Of a DNA stretch of 64,000 nucleotides, positions 42,929 to 51,920 are shown in pieces. The notes beneath the pieces were generated by a model. That model was not told the origin of the DNA, ran no database searches, and saw only the letters and a program-made list of their open reading frames with translations. This DNA comes from DAHUYF01 sp035553515. GTDB lineage: Bacteria > Pseudomonadota > Alphaproteobacteria > ATCC43930 > CGMCC-115725. The stretch spans positions 1 to 64,000 of the forward strand of contig DATNDG010000098.1 in the NCBI GenBank assembly GCA_035553515.1, read 5' to 3'. The position numbers and the translations under genes were made by a program. How positions within the stretch are numbered: position 1 is the stretch's first letter; every line of letters starts with the position of its first letter.

Positions 42929-44107
42929 ATGGACGAAGCGCCCAAAAAGCCGCGTCCAAAAGGTATCGCTATGTCCGAGGAAACCGTGATCGCCGAGGCC
43001 GCAAGGGCATCGTTCGAGCGTCTCATGGATGCTGCACCTGTCATGATCTGGGTCTCCGGCGTCGACAAGCTCTGCACGTGGTTTAACAAGCCGTGGCTCG
43101 AGTTCACGGGACGGACCATGGCACAGGAACTCGGGAACGGTTGGGCTGAAGAGGTACACCCTGACGATTACGCGCGTTGTCTCGACATCTATAATTCACA
43201 TTTCGAGCGTCGAATTCCTTTCAACATGGAATATCGGCTGCGGCGCGCGGACGGCGAGTATCGATGGATACTCGACACCGGTGTGCCTCGGCTCGAGATG
43301 AGCGCCGCCTTTCAAGGGTATATCGGCTCCTGCATCGACATCGGCGCCCTCAAGCAGGTGGAGTTCGGTCTCAAAGATACCCTCATAAACCGCGACATTG
43401 CGCTGAACGCCGCGACCCGTATCGCCGCAAGCGTCGCGCACGAGGCACAGAATCTGATCTCTGCCCTGCAGGCCGCTCTGTGGTTCATCCGCAAGGACAT
43501 AAACGATCCGAGCGCGGTGCTGAAGCGAGTGGACGAAGCACAAAAAACGGCGGGCCAAGCCAGTGAGATCATCGAACAGCTGCTTGACACCGTGCGTCAC
43601 CAGCCCAAGCCGGAATCGATTAGTGTCAACCAGATCATCGCAGATACGACAGCGATCCTGCAGGGAGCCGCAGGAGAGCGCGTCATCCTCGAAATGAATC
43701 TCGCGGCTCGGCCGGATGCAGTGATTGTCAATCGCTCGCATCTTCAAGCCGCCGTATTGAATCTGGTTGCGAATGCGCGGGACGCAATGCCGGAGGGCGG
43801 AACCGCGACGATCGAGACGAGGAACGTCACGGTCCGCCCTGAATCGATCGACGAGCGCGACTTGATACCCGGTCGCTACGTCATGCTGGCGGTGCGCGAC
43901 ACCGGCCATGGCATGAGCGACGACGTCAAGCGACGCGCGTTCGAGCCGCTCTTCACCACGAAAGAGGCGGGCCGGGGAACGGGCCTGGGCCTCCCGCAAG
44001 TCCGCGCTTGCGCGGTGCAGGCCGGTGGAACGGTGCGCATCGAGAGCGAACCGTCCAAAGGCACCGCAGTCCGCGTTTACCTGCCGCAAATCGCCGGCAC
44101 GCTCTAG
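42929..44107 (+). CDS. PAS-domain sensor histidine kinase
   Basis: A 392-residue soluble histidine kinase. PAS domain at about residues 25-140 (LMDAAPVMIWVSGVDKLCTW, GWAEEVHPDDYARCLDIYNS, MEYRLRRADGEYRWILDTGV). Phosphoacceptor His in AASVAHEAQNLISAL, an H-E-x2-N box. HATPase boxes: NLVANARDAMPEGG, VRDTGHGMS and GRGTGLGLPQVRACAVQAGG. No membrane segment, so it senses a cytoplasmic signal. No receiver gene is adjacent; the 46967 receiver is a candidate. ATG at 42929. Confidence 0.9.
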   Translation: MDEAPKKPRPKGIAMSEETVIAEAARASFERLMDAAPVMIWVSGVDKLCTWFNKPWLEFTGRTMAQELGNGWAEEVHPDDYARCLDIYNSHFERRIPFNMEYRLRRADGEYRWILDTGVPRLEMSAAFQGYIGSCIDIGALKQVEFGLKDTLINRDIALNAATRIAASVAHEAQNLISALQAALWFIRKDINDPSAVLKRVDEAQKTAGQASEIIEQLLDTVRHQPKPESISVNQIIADTTAILQGAAGERVILEMNLAARPDAVIVNRSHLQAAVLNLVANARDAMPEGGTATIETRNVTVRPESIDERDLIPGRYVMLAVRDTGHGMSDDVKRRAFEPLFTTKEAGRGTGLGLPQVRACAVQAGGTVRIESEPSKGTAVRVYLPQIAGTL

Positions 44108-44287
44108 CCTCGCAATGGCCTGGAGATTGCCGAAGCCGAGTGAGATTGGAACCAACGTGCTCGCGCTGGCCGGCGGGCCATCGGGCATCGAGGCGGCAAC
44201 ATTCTATCCGAGTCTCCTGCACCGCCTTACCGGCTCTTTACGAGCCAGGCGTAAGCCTCAGGATCTTCTCAAGCCGAGGGTACAAAG

Positions 44288-44464
44288 ATGGATTTCGCAC
44301 AAGAGCAAGTGAGCGTGCGCGCGTACGAGCTTTGGGAGAAGGAAGGTCGTCCACACGGGCGCGATCAGGCGCATTGGTTCGAGGCGGAGCGGCAGATGCA
44401 AGTTCTGACGCCCGACGAGGATGCCATGGCGCGTTCCCGCAGGCGCACGGCCCGAAAGCGTTGA
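44288..44464 (+). CDS. DUF2934 domain protein
   Basis: A 58-residue protein with the DUF2934 core: VSVRAYELWEKEGRPHGRDQ followed by AHWFEAERQ. A basic tail RSRRRTARKR ends it. Small cytoplasmic proteins of this family are common in alphaproteobacteria and have no known function. Confidence 0.82.
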   Translation: MDFAQEQVSVRAYELWEKEGRPHGRDQAHWFEAERQMQVLTPDEDAMARSRRRTARKR

Positions 44465-44881
44465 AGCGCATTCCGGAAAGTTAGAACGATCTTCCGATCC
44501 CCGCGAAAGAGTATGTGAGGAAATCGCACGGGGGCGAACAACCGACTGCATTGCAGATCCGCCTTGCGTCCTTCGACAAGCTCAGGATGAGGTGAGTTCG
44601 TTGTGGCACAGGAAGTGGCACAGAAATTTACCCCATCCTGAGCGCGAGCGAAGCGCGCAGTCGCAGGACGCACAACGCTCCGTCCCACCGTTTTCGTCCG
44701 CCTGACGCGATTGTTCGAGCGGCGTGCAACCGTCGCGCAAGCAACAGGTTCCGTTTCCGCGCGAGCCGCGAGATCGGCGCGTCGCGCGGGAGATTCTTTG
44801 AGATGTGTGGTCACCGGAACGGTGTATGATGGCGGCAAGGATCGATGCTGGCCACGGGACCAGTTCGTCAGGGGGCTCGCC
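44465..44881. other. intergenic region with dispersed-type repeat
   Basis: About 415 bases without a supported gene. Apart from the inverted repeat (44565-44672), the frame of the next gene is open from 44711, so a longer N-terminus for that kinase is possible, but that part is Arg/Ala-rich and unlike a MASE1 start. Confidence 0.4.
44565..44672. repeat. inverted repeat element
   Basis: Left arm TGCGTCCTTCGACAAGCTCA-GGATGAGG (44565-44592) matches the reverse complement of the right arm, which runs CCCCATCCTGAGC to GCAGGACGCA (44631-44672) with an extra GC-rich insert. The TTCGACAAGCTCAGGATGAGG wording is of a kind dispersed in many alphaproteobacterial genomes (recollection). Probably a non-coding palindromic repeat. 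Confidence 0.55.
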
Positions 44882-46957
44882 ATGCGGATCGTTCGCCAGG
44901 CAGGCGATGCGATCGGGAATGCGCCGCTGGCGGCAGCACGCGCTTCCGGCTTTTCGCGTGTCGCAGCCGCATCCCTTTTGCAGCGCGGGGCACGACGACT
45001 CAGCAGCTTGAGGTGGGCGTTGCCGCCGCGCTCCGAGGTGGCGAAAGCCCTGGGCGTAGGCGTCGCCTACTATGTTGGGGCCGAACTCGCGTTCTGGGTC
45101 GGCACACTGACCTACTTCTTCGCCCCGCTTTGGCCGCCCAACATGATCCTGCTGTGCGCGCTGCTCATGGCGCCCTACCGCAGCTGGTGGCTCTACATCG
45201 CCGCGGTATTGCCGGCGCATATCGCGGCGGAGACCCGGGTGGGCATGCAGGCGCTGCCTTTGCTCGGCGCCTTCATATGCAATGTCGCGCTGGCGCTCTC
45301 TTCGGCGGCCGGGCTGCGTCGCCTGTCCGCGGGGCCGCCATGGCTCGATGGCCTGGCGAAGGCCTGGACTTTCATCCTGGTGGTTGCCATCGGTGCGCCG
45401 GCTCTGGTTGCATCCGGGGTGGCCGCGCTGGGGTGGCTCAGCCGTGGTACCCTCGGCGGTACCGAATTCGCCATGCGGTGGGGAGTTGCGAACCTTCTCG
45501 GCGGTGTCGCGCTGGCGCCAATATTCGTCACCTGGATCGGGGAGGGGCGCGCATGGCTGAGAGGGATCTCGGCGTGGCGTGCGCTGGAGGCTAGCTGCCT
45601 CACCCTTTCTTTGCTCGCAAGCGCCTATATCGGTTTCCCGGCCGCGGCGGCCGAGTATCCTGTTCTGGCGTGCGTGCCGATCCCGCTGATGCTTTGGGCC
45701 GCTGTCCGTTTCGGACCCCGCGGGGCCAGCGGCGCCATTCTGCTGGTCTCGATGATGGCGCTTGCCGGCGCCATCGAGGGGCGTGCGCCCTTCGCCGCTG
45801 CCCCGGCGGATCACACCGTCCTCTCGCTGCAGATGTTCCTGGCGGTTCTCTCGGCGCCTTTTCTGGTGCTGGCGGCAGTCGTCGTGGAAAGGCGGCAGGC
45901 GGTGACCCACGCGACGCTCGCCAAAGAAGAACTGCAGTCGATCCTGGACAACACGCCAGCCTGCATTTACGTGAAGGATCTTCGAGGCCGCTTCATCTTC
46001 GCAAATCGCAGCGCGCGTGCATTGCTGCCGCGCGAACTTGTCGGCCGCACCACCGATGAGCTCTTCCCGCCCGACTTCGCCGCGTCATGGTCGGCTGACG
46101 ATGCATCGGTCGTCGACAGCGGCATCCCCCTGACCAGGGAGCATGCCTTCGACCTCGGCGCGGGCATCCGCCTCTATCTTGTGACCAAGTTCGTCCTCCG
46201 TGAGCCCGGCGAGGAGGCCTATGCCGTCTGCGCCATTGCGACCGATATCACGGAATTCAGGCGGGCGCAGTACGAGGTGCAGGATCTCAGCGCGCATCTT
46301 CTTAGTGCGCAGGATGAAGAGCGGCGGCGTATTGCAAGGGAACTCCATGACGGCACGGGCCAAGGCCTCGTGGCCGTCATTCTCAATCTGCGCCGGCTCC
46401 TGGGCAGTGGTACGGTCGACGACAACGCGCGCGCCATCACCGAGGAATCGATCGCGCTCTTGGGCGAGATGCAGTCCGAGATCCGCACTCTTTCTCATCT
46501 ATTGCATCCGCCGCTGCTCGATGACGCCGGATTGGCGCCCGCGCTGACCTGGTATGTCGAGGGGTTCGCAAAGCGCAGCGGGATCGATGCCAAATTGCAG
46601 CTGCCCGCGGACATCGGGATCACCGAGAAGGACGTTGCGACGGCGCTTTTCCGCATCGTGCAGGAAAGTCTGACCAACGTGCATCGCCATTCCGGCAGCA
46701 GGACTGCGGACATCCGTCTCGAGCGCACGTGCGCGGCAATGGTGCTCACGATCTCGGATACCGGGCGCGGCATGGCGAGCGAGGCCTCCGACGGCGAAGG
46801 CGATCAGATCCGCTCGTTAGGGGTGGGCATCGCGGGAATGAGGGCCCGTGTCAAACAGCTCGGCGGGACGCTCGATATCCGTTCGGGTCCCGGCGGCACG
46901 ACAGTAACCTCAATCGTGCCGCACGCTGGTCAGGAGATTGCCCGGCATGCCGTATAG
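44882..46957 (+). CDS. MASE1 sensor histidine kinase, NarX-like
   Basis: A 691-residue membrane kinase. An N-terminal MASE1 membrane domain of about eight helices begins with AKALGVGVAYYVGAELAFWV and GTLTYFFAPLWPPNMILLCA. A PAS domain follows (LQSILDNTPACIYVKDLRGR). The transmitter is the HisKA_3 type: EERRRIARELHDGTGQGLVA, with HATPase boxes FRIVQESLTNVHRHSGSRT, TISDTGRGM and GVGIAGMRARVKQLGGTLDI. Such kinases normally signal to NarL-type regulators. It converges with a receiver gene ten bases away. ATG at 44882 chosen; longer starts are open. Confidence 0.9.
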   Translation: MRIVRQAGDAIGNAPLAAARASGFSRVAAASLLQRGARRLSSLRWALPPRSEVAKALGVGVAYYVGAELAFWVGTLTYFFAPLWPPNMILLCALLMAPYRSWWLYIAAVLPAHIAAETRVGMQALPLLGAFICNVALALSSAAGLRRLSAGPPWLDGLAKAWTFILVVAIGAPALVASGVAALGWLSRGTLGGTEFAMRWGVANLLGGVALAPIFVTWIGEGRAWLRGISAWRALEASCLTLSLLASAYIGFPAAAAEYPVLACVPIPLMLWAAVRFGPRGASGAILLVSMMALAGAIEGRAPFAAAPADHTVLSLQMFLAVLSAPFLVLAAVVVERRQAVTHATLAKEELQSILDNTPACIYVKDLRGRFIFANRSARALLPRELVGRTTDELFPPDFAASWSADDASVVDSGIPLTREHAFDLGAGIRLYLVTKFVLREPGEEAYAVCAIATDITEFRRAQYEVQDLSAHLLSAQDEERRRIARELHDGTGQGLVAVILNLRRLLGSGTVDDNARAITEESIALLGEMQSEIRTLSHLLHPPLLDDAGLAPALTWYVEGFAKRSGIDAKLQLPADIGITEKDVATALFRIVQESLTNVHRHSGSRTADIRLERTCAAMVLTISDTGRGMASEASDGEGDQIRSLGVGIAGMRARVKQLGGTLDIRSGPGGTTVTSIVPHAGQEIARHAV

Positions 46958-46966
46958 CATCGCCGG

Positions 46967-47371
46967 CTAAAGCCGAGCCGGGGGCTCCGACGGGAAGTAA
47001 GTCGCATCGACTTCAAGGAGCGCCTGGATGGCGGGCACAAGCTGATCGGCTGCCTTGCTCTTTGAGATGCAGGCGCGAGCGCCGACTTCGATCGCGGCCG
47101 ACCCGAGAACCTGGCTATCCGCAGAGACGATCACAATGCCGATGGGCGGTGCGATCTTGCAAATGCGTCGGGCGGCCTCGAGTCCATTCATCAGCGGCAT
47201 ATGGACGTCCAAGACGACCACATCCGGGCGCAACTCATCGCAGAGTTGAATGGCCTCCTCGCCATTCTTGGCTTCGCCGCAGACCTGCCAATCCTCCTGG
47301 GTCTCGACAAGCCGCCGAAGTTCGCGACGGACCAGTGCATGGTCGTCGGCCAACACGACAGTAACCGTCAC
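46967..47371 (-). CDS. receiver-domain response regulator without output
   Basis: A 134-residue REC domain: VTVVLADDHALVRRELRRLV (acidic pocket DD), phosphoacceptor Asp in PDVVVLDVHMPLMNGLEAAR, Thr/Ser in VIVSADSQ and Lys in ACISKSKAADQL. This is the NarL-type receiver sequence, yet the protein stops where the HTH would begin. GTG start at 47371. Convergent with the MASE1 kinase, its probable partner. Confidence 0.88.
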   Translation of the reverse strand: MTVTVVLADDHALVRRELRRLVETQEDWQVCGEAKNGEEAIQLCDELRPDVVVLDVHMPLMNGLEAARRICKIAPPIGIVIVSADSQVLGSAAIEVGARACISKSKAADQLVPAIQALLEVDATYFPSEPPARL

Positions 47372-47767
47372 AGTGCCTCCACATGGGCGCCGCTGCCGCT
47401 GGTCAAAAGTTATACACGAGGAGAAGAGCCCGAGCCACGTCGTTTGACGGTCACGGCGGCCTCTTCGCGGGTGGCAGGAGAAACGTCAGGCGCTAGCGAA
47501 ACATTATTGAACCCGCGCCAGCGATGCTACCGCAAGTATAGCGAACACACGTGGGTAAGGCGGGCTTGGCGTTTTCGCGGTCGTGCGCGCGCTTGATGCG
47601 CAATTGGCGGTCATTGGCCGGGAGCGAGGGGAGCCACGGACACCGGGCGGTGGACGGAACTTTAATAATTGCATTCTACGATGCATGGACACCGGCGGCC
47701 GTCGTCGGCGGGCTCAAGGCCTTGATCCGTTTCGAGAAAAGCAGGAGACCCAACGGGGTGGAGTGAA
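47372..47767. other. intergenic stretch
   Basis: About 395 bases between divergent genes at 47371 (minus) and 47768 (plus). I see no convincing gene, hairpin or promoter pair. A short frame at 47551-47766 is low-quality. Confidence 0.4.
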
Positions 47768-49240
47768 ATGGACCGTCGCATTGCCCATTCACGCCCGTTC
47801 CAGGCGCTTGCGACGAACTCAACGCCGGCAGCAGAGCCGCCGGCGTCTTCGGGCGCGACCACCGTCAAAGGCCCGGCGGCATCCGAGGCGCTTGTCAATC
47901 AAATCGAGCATGTGGCCGGTAGCGTCGGCTGGCGTGCGATCGTTTTCCATCTCTCGCGGCTCCAGCGCGCCCATCGTGCTGAAAAGCACCTGCTGATCGC
48001 CGCCAACATGCTGGAGGACATCGTCCGCCAACACTTCGGACGGCTCTTCCTGCTGCCCAACAACGACCTCGTCGCAGTCTGCAAAGGCATAAAGGCCAAG
48101 ACCATTCAGGACGCGGAAGAAACGCTGCGCTATCTCTTCAACGACGACTCCTTCACGCGACGCACTCATGATGGCGCCGGATTTTCCTCGAACTTCGACC
48201 TCGAGAGAGAACACGTGCCGTGCCTTGCCGCCATCCGCAAGCGCTCCGACGCCGCTCGCCCGATAACGCCCGCTGCTGCGTCCACCCCGAAGCTCTCCGA
48301 GCGGCCGGCGAGAGAGCCCGCGGGTGCGGCAACCGAGCCTGCGCGCGTCGCCGAGCTTCTGAGCGCCGTCAGTCGCGTCGATCTCTCGCCCATGCTGCGC
48401 CGGCAGACCGCATGGAAGATGAAAGGCGAGAGCATCCCCGAGCCGCACTCGGAGGAAATCTTCATATCGATAAAGGCGCTGCGCGAGGCGATCGGACCGG
48501 CGTTCAATCTGGCTAGCGACCGACAGCTGTTCGGATACCTCTCGCGCCTGCTCGACAGCCACATCCTGAGTACTCTGTCCTGGGAGCATTTCAGCGTCGG
48601 CGCGCCGCTGAGCTTCAACATCAATCTGGCGTCGCTGCAAAGCCCCGAGTTCGCCCAGTTCGAGAAGCGCCGGCCGTCGAACTGGCAGGGACGCGTCATG
48701 CTGGAATTCCAGCTGGGCGATGTCTGGGGCGACCTTCCAGCCTTCCTTCAGGCGGGGCAGCAGTTGAAGCGCAACGGCTATTTGCGTTGCCTCGACGGTG
48801 TCGTCTTCAGCGCTCTGCCCTTCATCAACCTGCGCCGCCTGGACGTGGACTTCGTCAAGCTGCTCTGGGATGACGGGCTGCTGGCGCTCGGCCGGTCGGC
48901 GCTGCAGGAGCTCTACCGGTTGATTGCGGATTGCGGTGCAGACCGCATCATCATGACGCGCTGCGGCCGCGAGGAAGCGCTGCAGATCGGGCGCGCGCTG
49001 GGCATCCAGCTGTTCCAAGGCTGGGCCGTCAATCGTGTGCAGGCGGCCCCGCCGAAGATCGGCGACGCTGTCGAGGTGCGCTACCCCAGCAACCAGACGC
49101 GGCCCGGCGTCATCAGGGAAATCAGAGCCGAGGGCGTGATCGTCCTGCTGGGCGGCGCAGAGGGGCAGACTTCGATCATCGCGGATCCGAAAAGACTGAA
49201 AGCCGAACAGCCGAACCGATGGCGGCTGGCGCTCGACTGA
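47768..49240 (+). CDS. degenerate EAL-domain protein
   Basis: A 490-residue protein. The C-terminal part (about residues 225-430) has the shape of an EAL domain: PLSFNINLASLQSPEFAQFE, RVMLEFQLGDVWGDL, FINLRRLDVDFVKLLWDD, ADCGADRIIMTRCGREEALQ and IGRALGIQLFQGWAV. The EAL motif and the DDFGTG loop are not conserved (EFQL and LDGVVFSALPF stand there), so cyclic-di-GMP hydrolysis is unlikely; it may bind the nucleotide or a partner. The N-terminal half (residues 40-200) is of unknown fold. The final 60 residues (VEVRYPSNQTRPGVIREIRA) look like a PilZ-like or SH3-like barrel. Confidence 0.7.
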   Translation: MDRRIAHSRPFQALATNSTPAAEPPASSGATTVKGPAASEALVNQIEHVAGSVGWRAIVFHLSRLQRAHRAEKHLLIAANMLEDIVRQHFGRLFLLPNNDLVAVCKGIKAKTIQDAEETLRYLFNDDSFTRRTHDGAGFSSNFDLEREHVPCLAAIRKRSDAARPITPAAASTPKLSERPAREPAGAATEPARVAELLSAVSRVDLSPMLRRQTAWKMKGESIPEPHSEEIFISIKALREAIGPAFNLASDRQLFGYLSRLLDSHILSTLSWEHFSVGAPLSFNINLASLQSPEFAQFEKRRPSNWQGRVMLEFQLGDVWGDLPAFLQAGQQLKRNGYLRCLDGVVFSALPFINLRRLDVDFVKLLWDDGLLALGRSALQELYRLIADCGADRIIMTRCGREEALQIGRALGIQLFQGWAVNRVQAAPPKIGDAVEVRYPSNQTRPGVIREIRAEGVIVLLGGAEGQTSIIADPKRLKAEQPNRWRLALD

Positions 49241-49422
49241 GCGCAGGCGCCGATCTCGACGGGCTGTCTCCTCCCGCTTCCTCCTCCCGCTTCCCCAGGA
49301 GAGCCGGGCCTTTTTCAGCGCGAAATCGCCTTCAAACAAGCCAGTGGACTGACTTGATCCATATCAATGCCGTCGCTTCGTGCCGGCAGGATGGTGATGC
49401 GGATTCCAGAAAGGAGAGGGCC

Positions 49423-49587
49423 ATGCATCGCGTCCTTCCCGCCGCACTCTTTGCTGTCGCAGCACTTGGCATCGCCGCATGCCAAGACACCCAGACCGGC
49501 GCCGCGACCCAATCTTCCGAGGCGTCGGCCGCCGCCTTGAATTACGATCTTCCCGACAACACGGTCCCGGAGGGAGAAAAAGAGTAG
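49423..49587 (+). CDS. small lipoprotein
   Basis: A 54-residue lipoprotein: MHRVLPAALFAVAALGIAAC ends in a lipobox, followed by a short acidic tail (LPDNTVPEGEKE). AAGGAGAGGG precedes the ATG at 49423. Function unknown. Confidence 0.6.
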   Translation: MHRVLPAALFAVAALGIAACQDTQTGAATQSSEASAAALNYDLPDNTVPEGEKE

Positions 49588-49648
49588 GCGGGCGAGCGCT
49601 GAAATCGCGTCGAACAGCATTCCAAGTACCCGTGACCGGTGGCTCGGC

Positions 49649-50494
49649 TCAGAATTGTCGTGAGAGGTTGATTTCCGCACGCGCCTCGCTTTGCGATGCA
49701 ACACTGGCCGCCTGAACGGTTGTGAATCGGGCTTTCGCCGCGAAGGCACCGATATCGAGGCTATGAGCATAGTCGATTTGGACCAGGCTGGTCCGTTGGT
49801 CTGCGCCGTAGAGCTGATCGACGTCTCTCTCCTCCCTGCCTTGCAGAGTGACGCGGTGCTCGCTTCCGAACGGGGTGAAGCGAAAGGCGCGCGTCAGCGT
49901 CACGGCGAAGGTCGAGGCATGCTGGAGTGCGCTCGACGGATCAAAGGCCCCACGCGCCATGGAATCCAAGGCAAACAAAAGGTCCCATCCCAGACTTAGC
50001 CGTTTACCGAGCGAGACGTGCATTTGCTGTTCGACCGGGAGCTCGTCCATTGCGCTTTCCGGACGGTCGAGGACCGCATCGGCGTGCAGCCTCCAGCCGG
50101 TGAAGGGCGCCGAACTCAAGGCGTGATCGAAAGCGAGGCTGCTACGAACGCTGCTGGCTGTCTGGTCCTGGCCTTCCATCTGCAAGGTCCAGGTGAGTTC
50201 GCCGCGATGGATCGCGAGCTGGTGCGGTGAGGACGGTATGGATTGGTTGCAGGTGAAGTCTGCGAAGCGCGACGCCTGTTGTGCGCGCTCGGAACCGTCA
50301 TGGATCGTGATGCACCGGTCACCCGCCGGTGAAGCGCCGAGCGGATCGATGGCGATCGACGAAGCGAAATGCGACCGAGCCGTGTCCGTCGCCGGCATTG
50401 CTGACTCTGCCGCACGGCTTGCATCCACCATCAACTCAGGTGCGAGCCACGCACCGAGCAGAAGCAACGCCCGCGCCACTCTCCAAAGAATCAT
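49649..50494 (-). CDS. outer-membrane beta-barrel-like protein
   Basis: A 281-residue exported protein: signal MILWRVARALLLLGAWLAPE with probable cleavage after SRAAES or earlier, then alternating hydrophobic strands (LTWTLQMEGQDQTASSVRSS, WRLHADAVLDRPESAMDELP, STFAVTLTRAFRFTPFGSEH, KARFTTVQAASVASQSEARA) and a terminal INLSRQF ending in Phe. This is the pattern of an outer-membrane barrel. No family recognised. Confidence 0.65.
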   Translation of the reverse strand: MILWRVARALLLLGAWLAPELMVDASRAAESAMPATDTARSHFASSIAIDPLGASPAGDRCITIHDGSERAQQASRFADFTCNQSIPSSPHQLAIHRGELTWTLQMEGQDQTASSVRSSLAFDHALSSAPFTGWRLHADAVLDRPESAMDELPVEQQMHVSLGKRLSLGWDLLFALDSMARGAFDPSSALQHASTFAVTLTRAFRFTPFGSEHRVTLQGREERDVDQLYGADQRTSLVQIDYAHSLDIGAFAAKARFTTVQAASVASQSEARAEINLSRQF

Positions 50495-50973
50495 TGCCTG
50501 CCTCCGCGTCTGACGGAGTGAGCGCCGGGCCTGAGTGCGAGCGCGGCGCCTGCAGGGAGGAGAGTGGGGAAAGGCGCATTAACGCGAGATTACGGAGAGC
50601 GGGTTGATGTCGCGCCCTCGACCGGTGTTAGCGTCAATTGTCAGCGGGTTTTATCGGTGAATGCCGCACTGCTTGCACAGCGGGCGCGGCCGCGCTTCGC
50701 GCCTGCGATGCGCGCGCGAGCAGAGTTTGTCTGATTTATTTTATGACAAAGTTGTGGCCGAGACCGTGAAAGGTTCCGGCAACACACCATCGCTGGTAAT
50801 GCATACTCCCCTCAGCGAGGACCAATGCAGGTACCGGCAACGTTGCATCGCATCTTCTCCTTATCTGGTGGCCCAAAGCTGACGGCGCAGATAGGCTCGT
50901 CTCGACCGAGCGAGCCTTCTGTCGGGGACGAGTCAAATTCGCGCCGGTTATCTTCAAAGCAAGGACTTTGCCA
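50495..50973. other. intergenic stretch
   Basis: About 480 bases between divergent genes. It is less GC-rich in places, e.g. TTTATTTTATGACAAAG near 50734-50750. No tRNA, riboswitch or coding frame I can support; promoters for both flanking genes are expected here. Confidence 0.4.
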
Positions 50974-51645
50974 ATGAAACTTCTAAGGTCTTTCGCCTTC
51001 GCAGCGGTCATCTGTGCCGGATTGCCGTCCTATTCATACGCAGGTGCCTGCGGGCCAGGATGGGGCACTGGCGAGACAGTCGGGACGCTGGCGGGTGCTG
51101 CGGTGGGTGGCCTTATTGGAAACCAGTTTGGTAAGGGCTCCGGCAAGGGCGCGGCGACGGCACTTGGCGTCGTTGCGGGCGGCGTGGTCGGAAACCAAGC
51201 CGGCGCGTCTGCGGACGCATCAAACTGTCCGCCGCCTCCAGCCGCTGCACGGGGCCCGGCCTACGCCGCTCCAGTGGCAGCCACCCCGCCGGCTATCATC
51301 TATCAGGCGCCTCCACCTCCACCCGCGGCGATGGTCGTCGAACAACCTCGGCCGCGGGTCGGATTCGTCTGGATCCAGGGCTTCTGGGATTGGGACCACG
51401 GCCAGTATATGTGGCGACGTGCCCACTGGGTACATGAGCGCCCTGGGTTCGTCTATACGCCTGCCCGATGGGTGGAGGTCGGCGGCGGCTGGCGTCTGAC
51501 GCCGGGCCGCTGGGAACGGCGGCGTGATCACCATCACGAGCGACGGGCCGACGATCATCGCGACGATCATCACTGGGAGGGACGGGGTGATGATCACGAT
51601 GCACCCCGTTGCCCACCGGGTCTCGCCATGCAGGGGCGGTGCTAG
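50974..51645 (+). CDS. glycine-zipper / YXWGXW-repeat surface protein
   Basis: A 223-residue exported protein: signal MKLLRSFAFAAVICAGLPSY-SYA, a glycine-zipper (GTLAGAAVGGLIGNQFGKGS, ALGVVAGGVVGNQAGASADA), a Pro-rich linker, a Trp-rich part with WIQGFWDWDHGQYMWRRAHW and VEVGGGWRLTPGRWERRR as YXWGXW-like repeats, and a His/Asp-rich tail (RRRDHHHERRADDHRDDHHW) that could bind metal. ATG at 50974. Outer-membrane or surface role likely; function unknown. Confidence 0.75.
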   Translation: MKLLRSFAFAAVICAGLPSYSYAGACGPGWGTGETVGTLAGAAVGGLIGNQFGKGSGKGAATALGVVAGGVVGNQAGASADASNCPPPPAAARGPAYAAPVAATPPAIIYQAPPPPPAAMVVEQPRPRVGFVWIQGFWDWDHGQYMWRRAHWVHERPGFVYTPARWVEVGGGWRLTPGRWERRRDHHHERRADDHRDDHHWEGRGDDHDAPRCPPGLAMQGRC

Positions 51646-51844
51646 CGATAACGGCTTGTTCGCGCGCGTCGTCGGGAGAGCGAGTGCTCCAGTGACGGCG
51701 GCGACAAGGTCGGGTTAGTGACAGTCTCGGAATACCTCGCCGGTGAGCGCCGGGTCCGGTTACGTCCCTTCACCGGACCCGGAGCTCCTGGTCACGACCT
51801 CAGCATCGTGCCAGGAGCGGACTCAAGTCGCCGCACCCAACGAC

Positions 51845-51864
51845 ACCTGTAAAGTTATCCAGCT
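51845..51864. promoter_or_regulatory. lux-box-like operator
   Basis: ACCTGTAAAGTTATCCAGCT agrees with the classic 20-bp lux box ACCTGTAGGATCGTACAGGT at 13 of 20 positions, with the outer half-sites best conserved. It ends 56 bases before the luxI start codon, a proper place to activate it. Candidate binding site for the LuxR-type regulator at 62052. Confidence 0.5.
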
Positions 51865-51920
51865 TAACCGGATTCCCGTGGTCACAGTAGGGTGAGCCAA
51901 CGGAATCGCGGGGACAGCCA

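Noticed and set aside
44114..44312. Possible 65-residue gene MAWRLPKPSEIGTNVLALAG
   Set aside because: Overlaps the better-supported DUF2934 gene, has no motif and no RBS.
47551..47766. 71-codon plus-strand frame before the EAL-like gene
   Set aside because: Poor coding character and no recognisable motif; its stop abuts the real start by chance.
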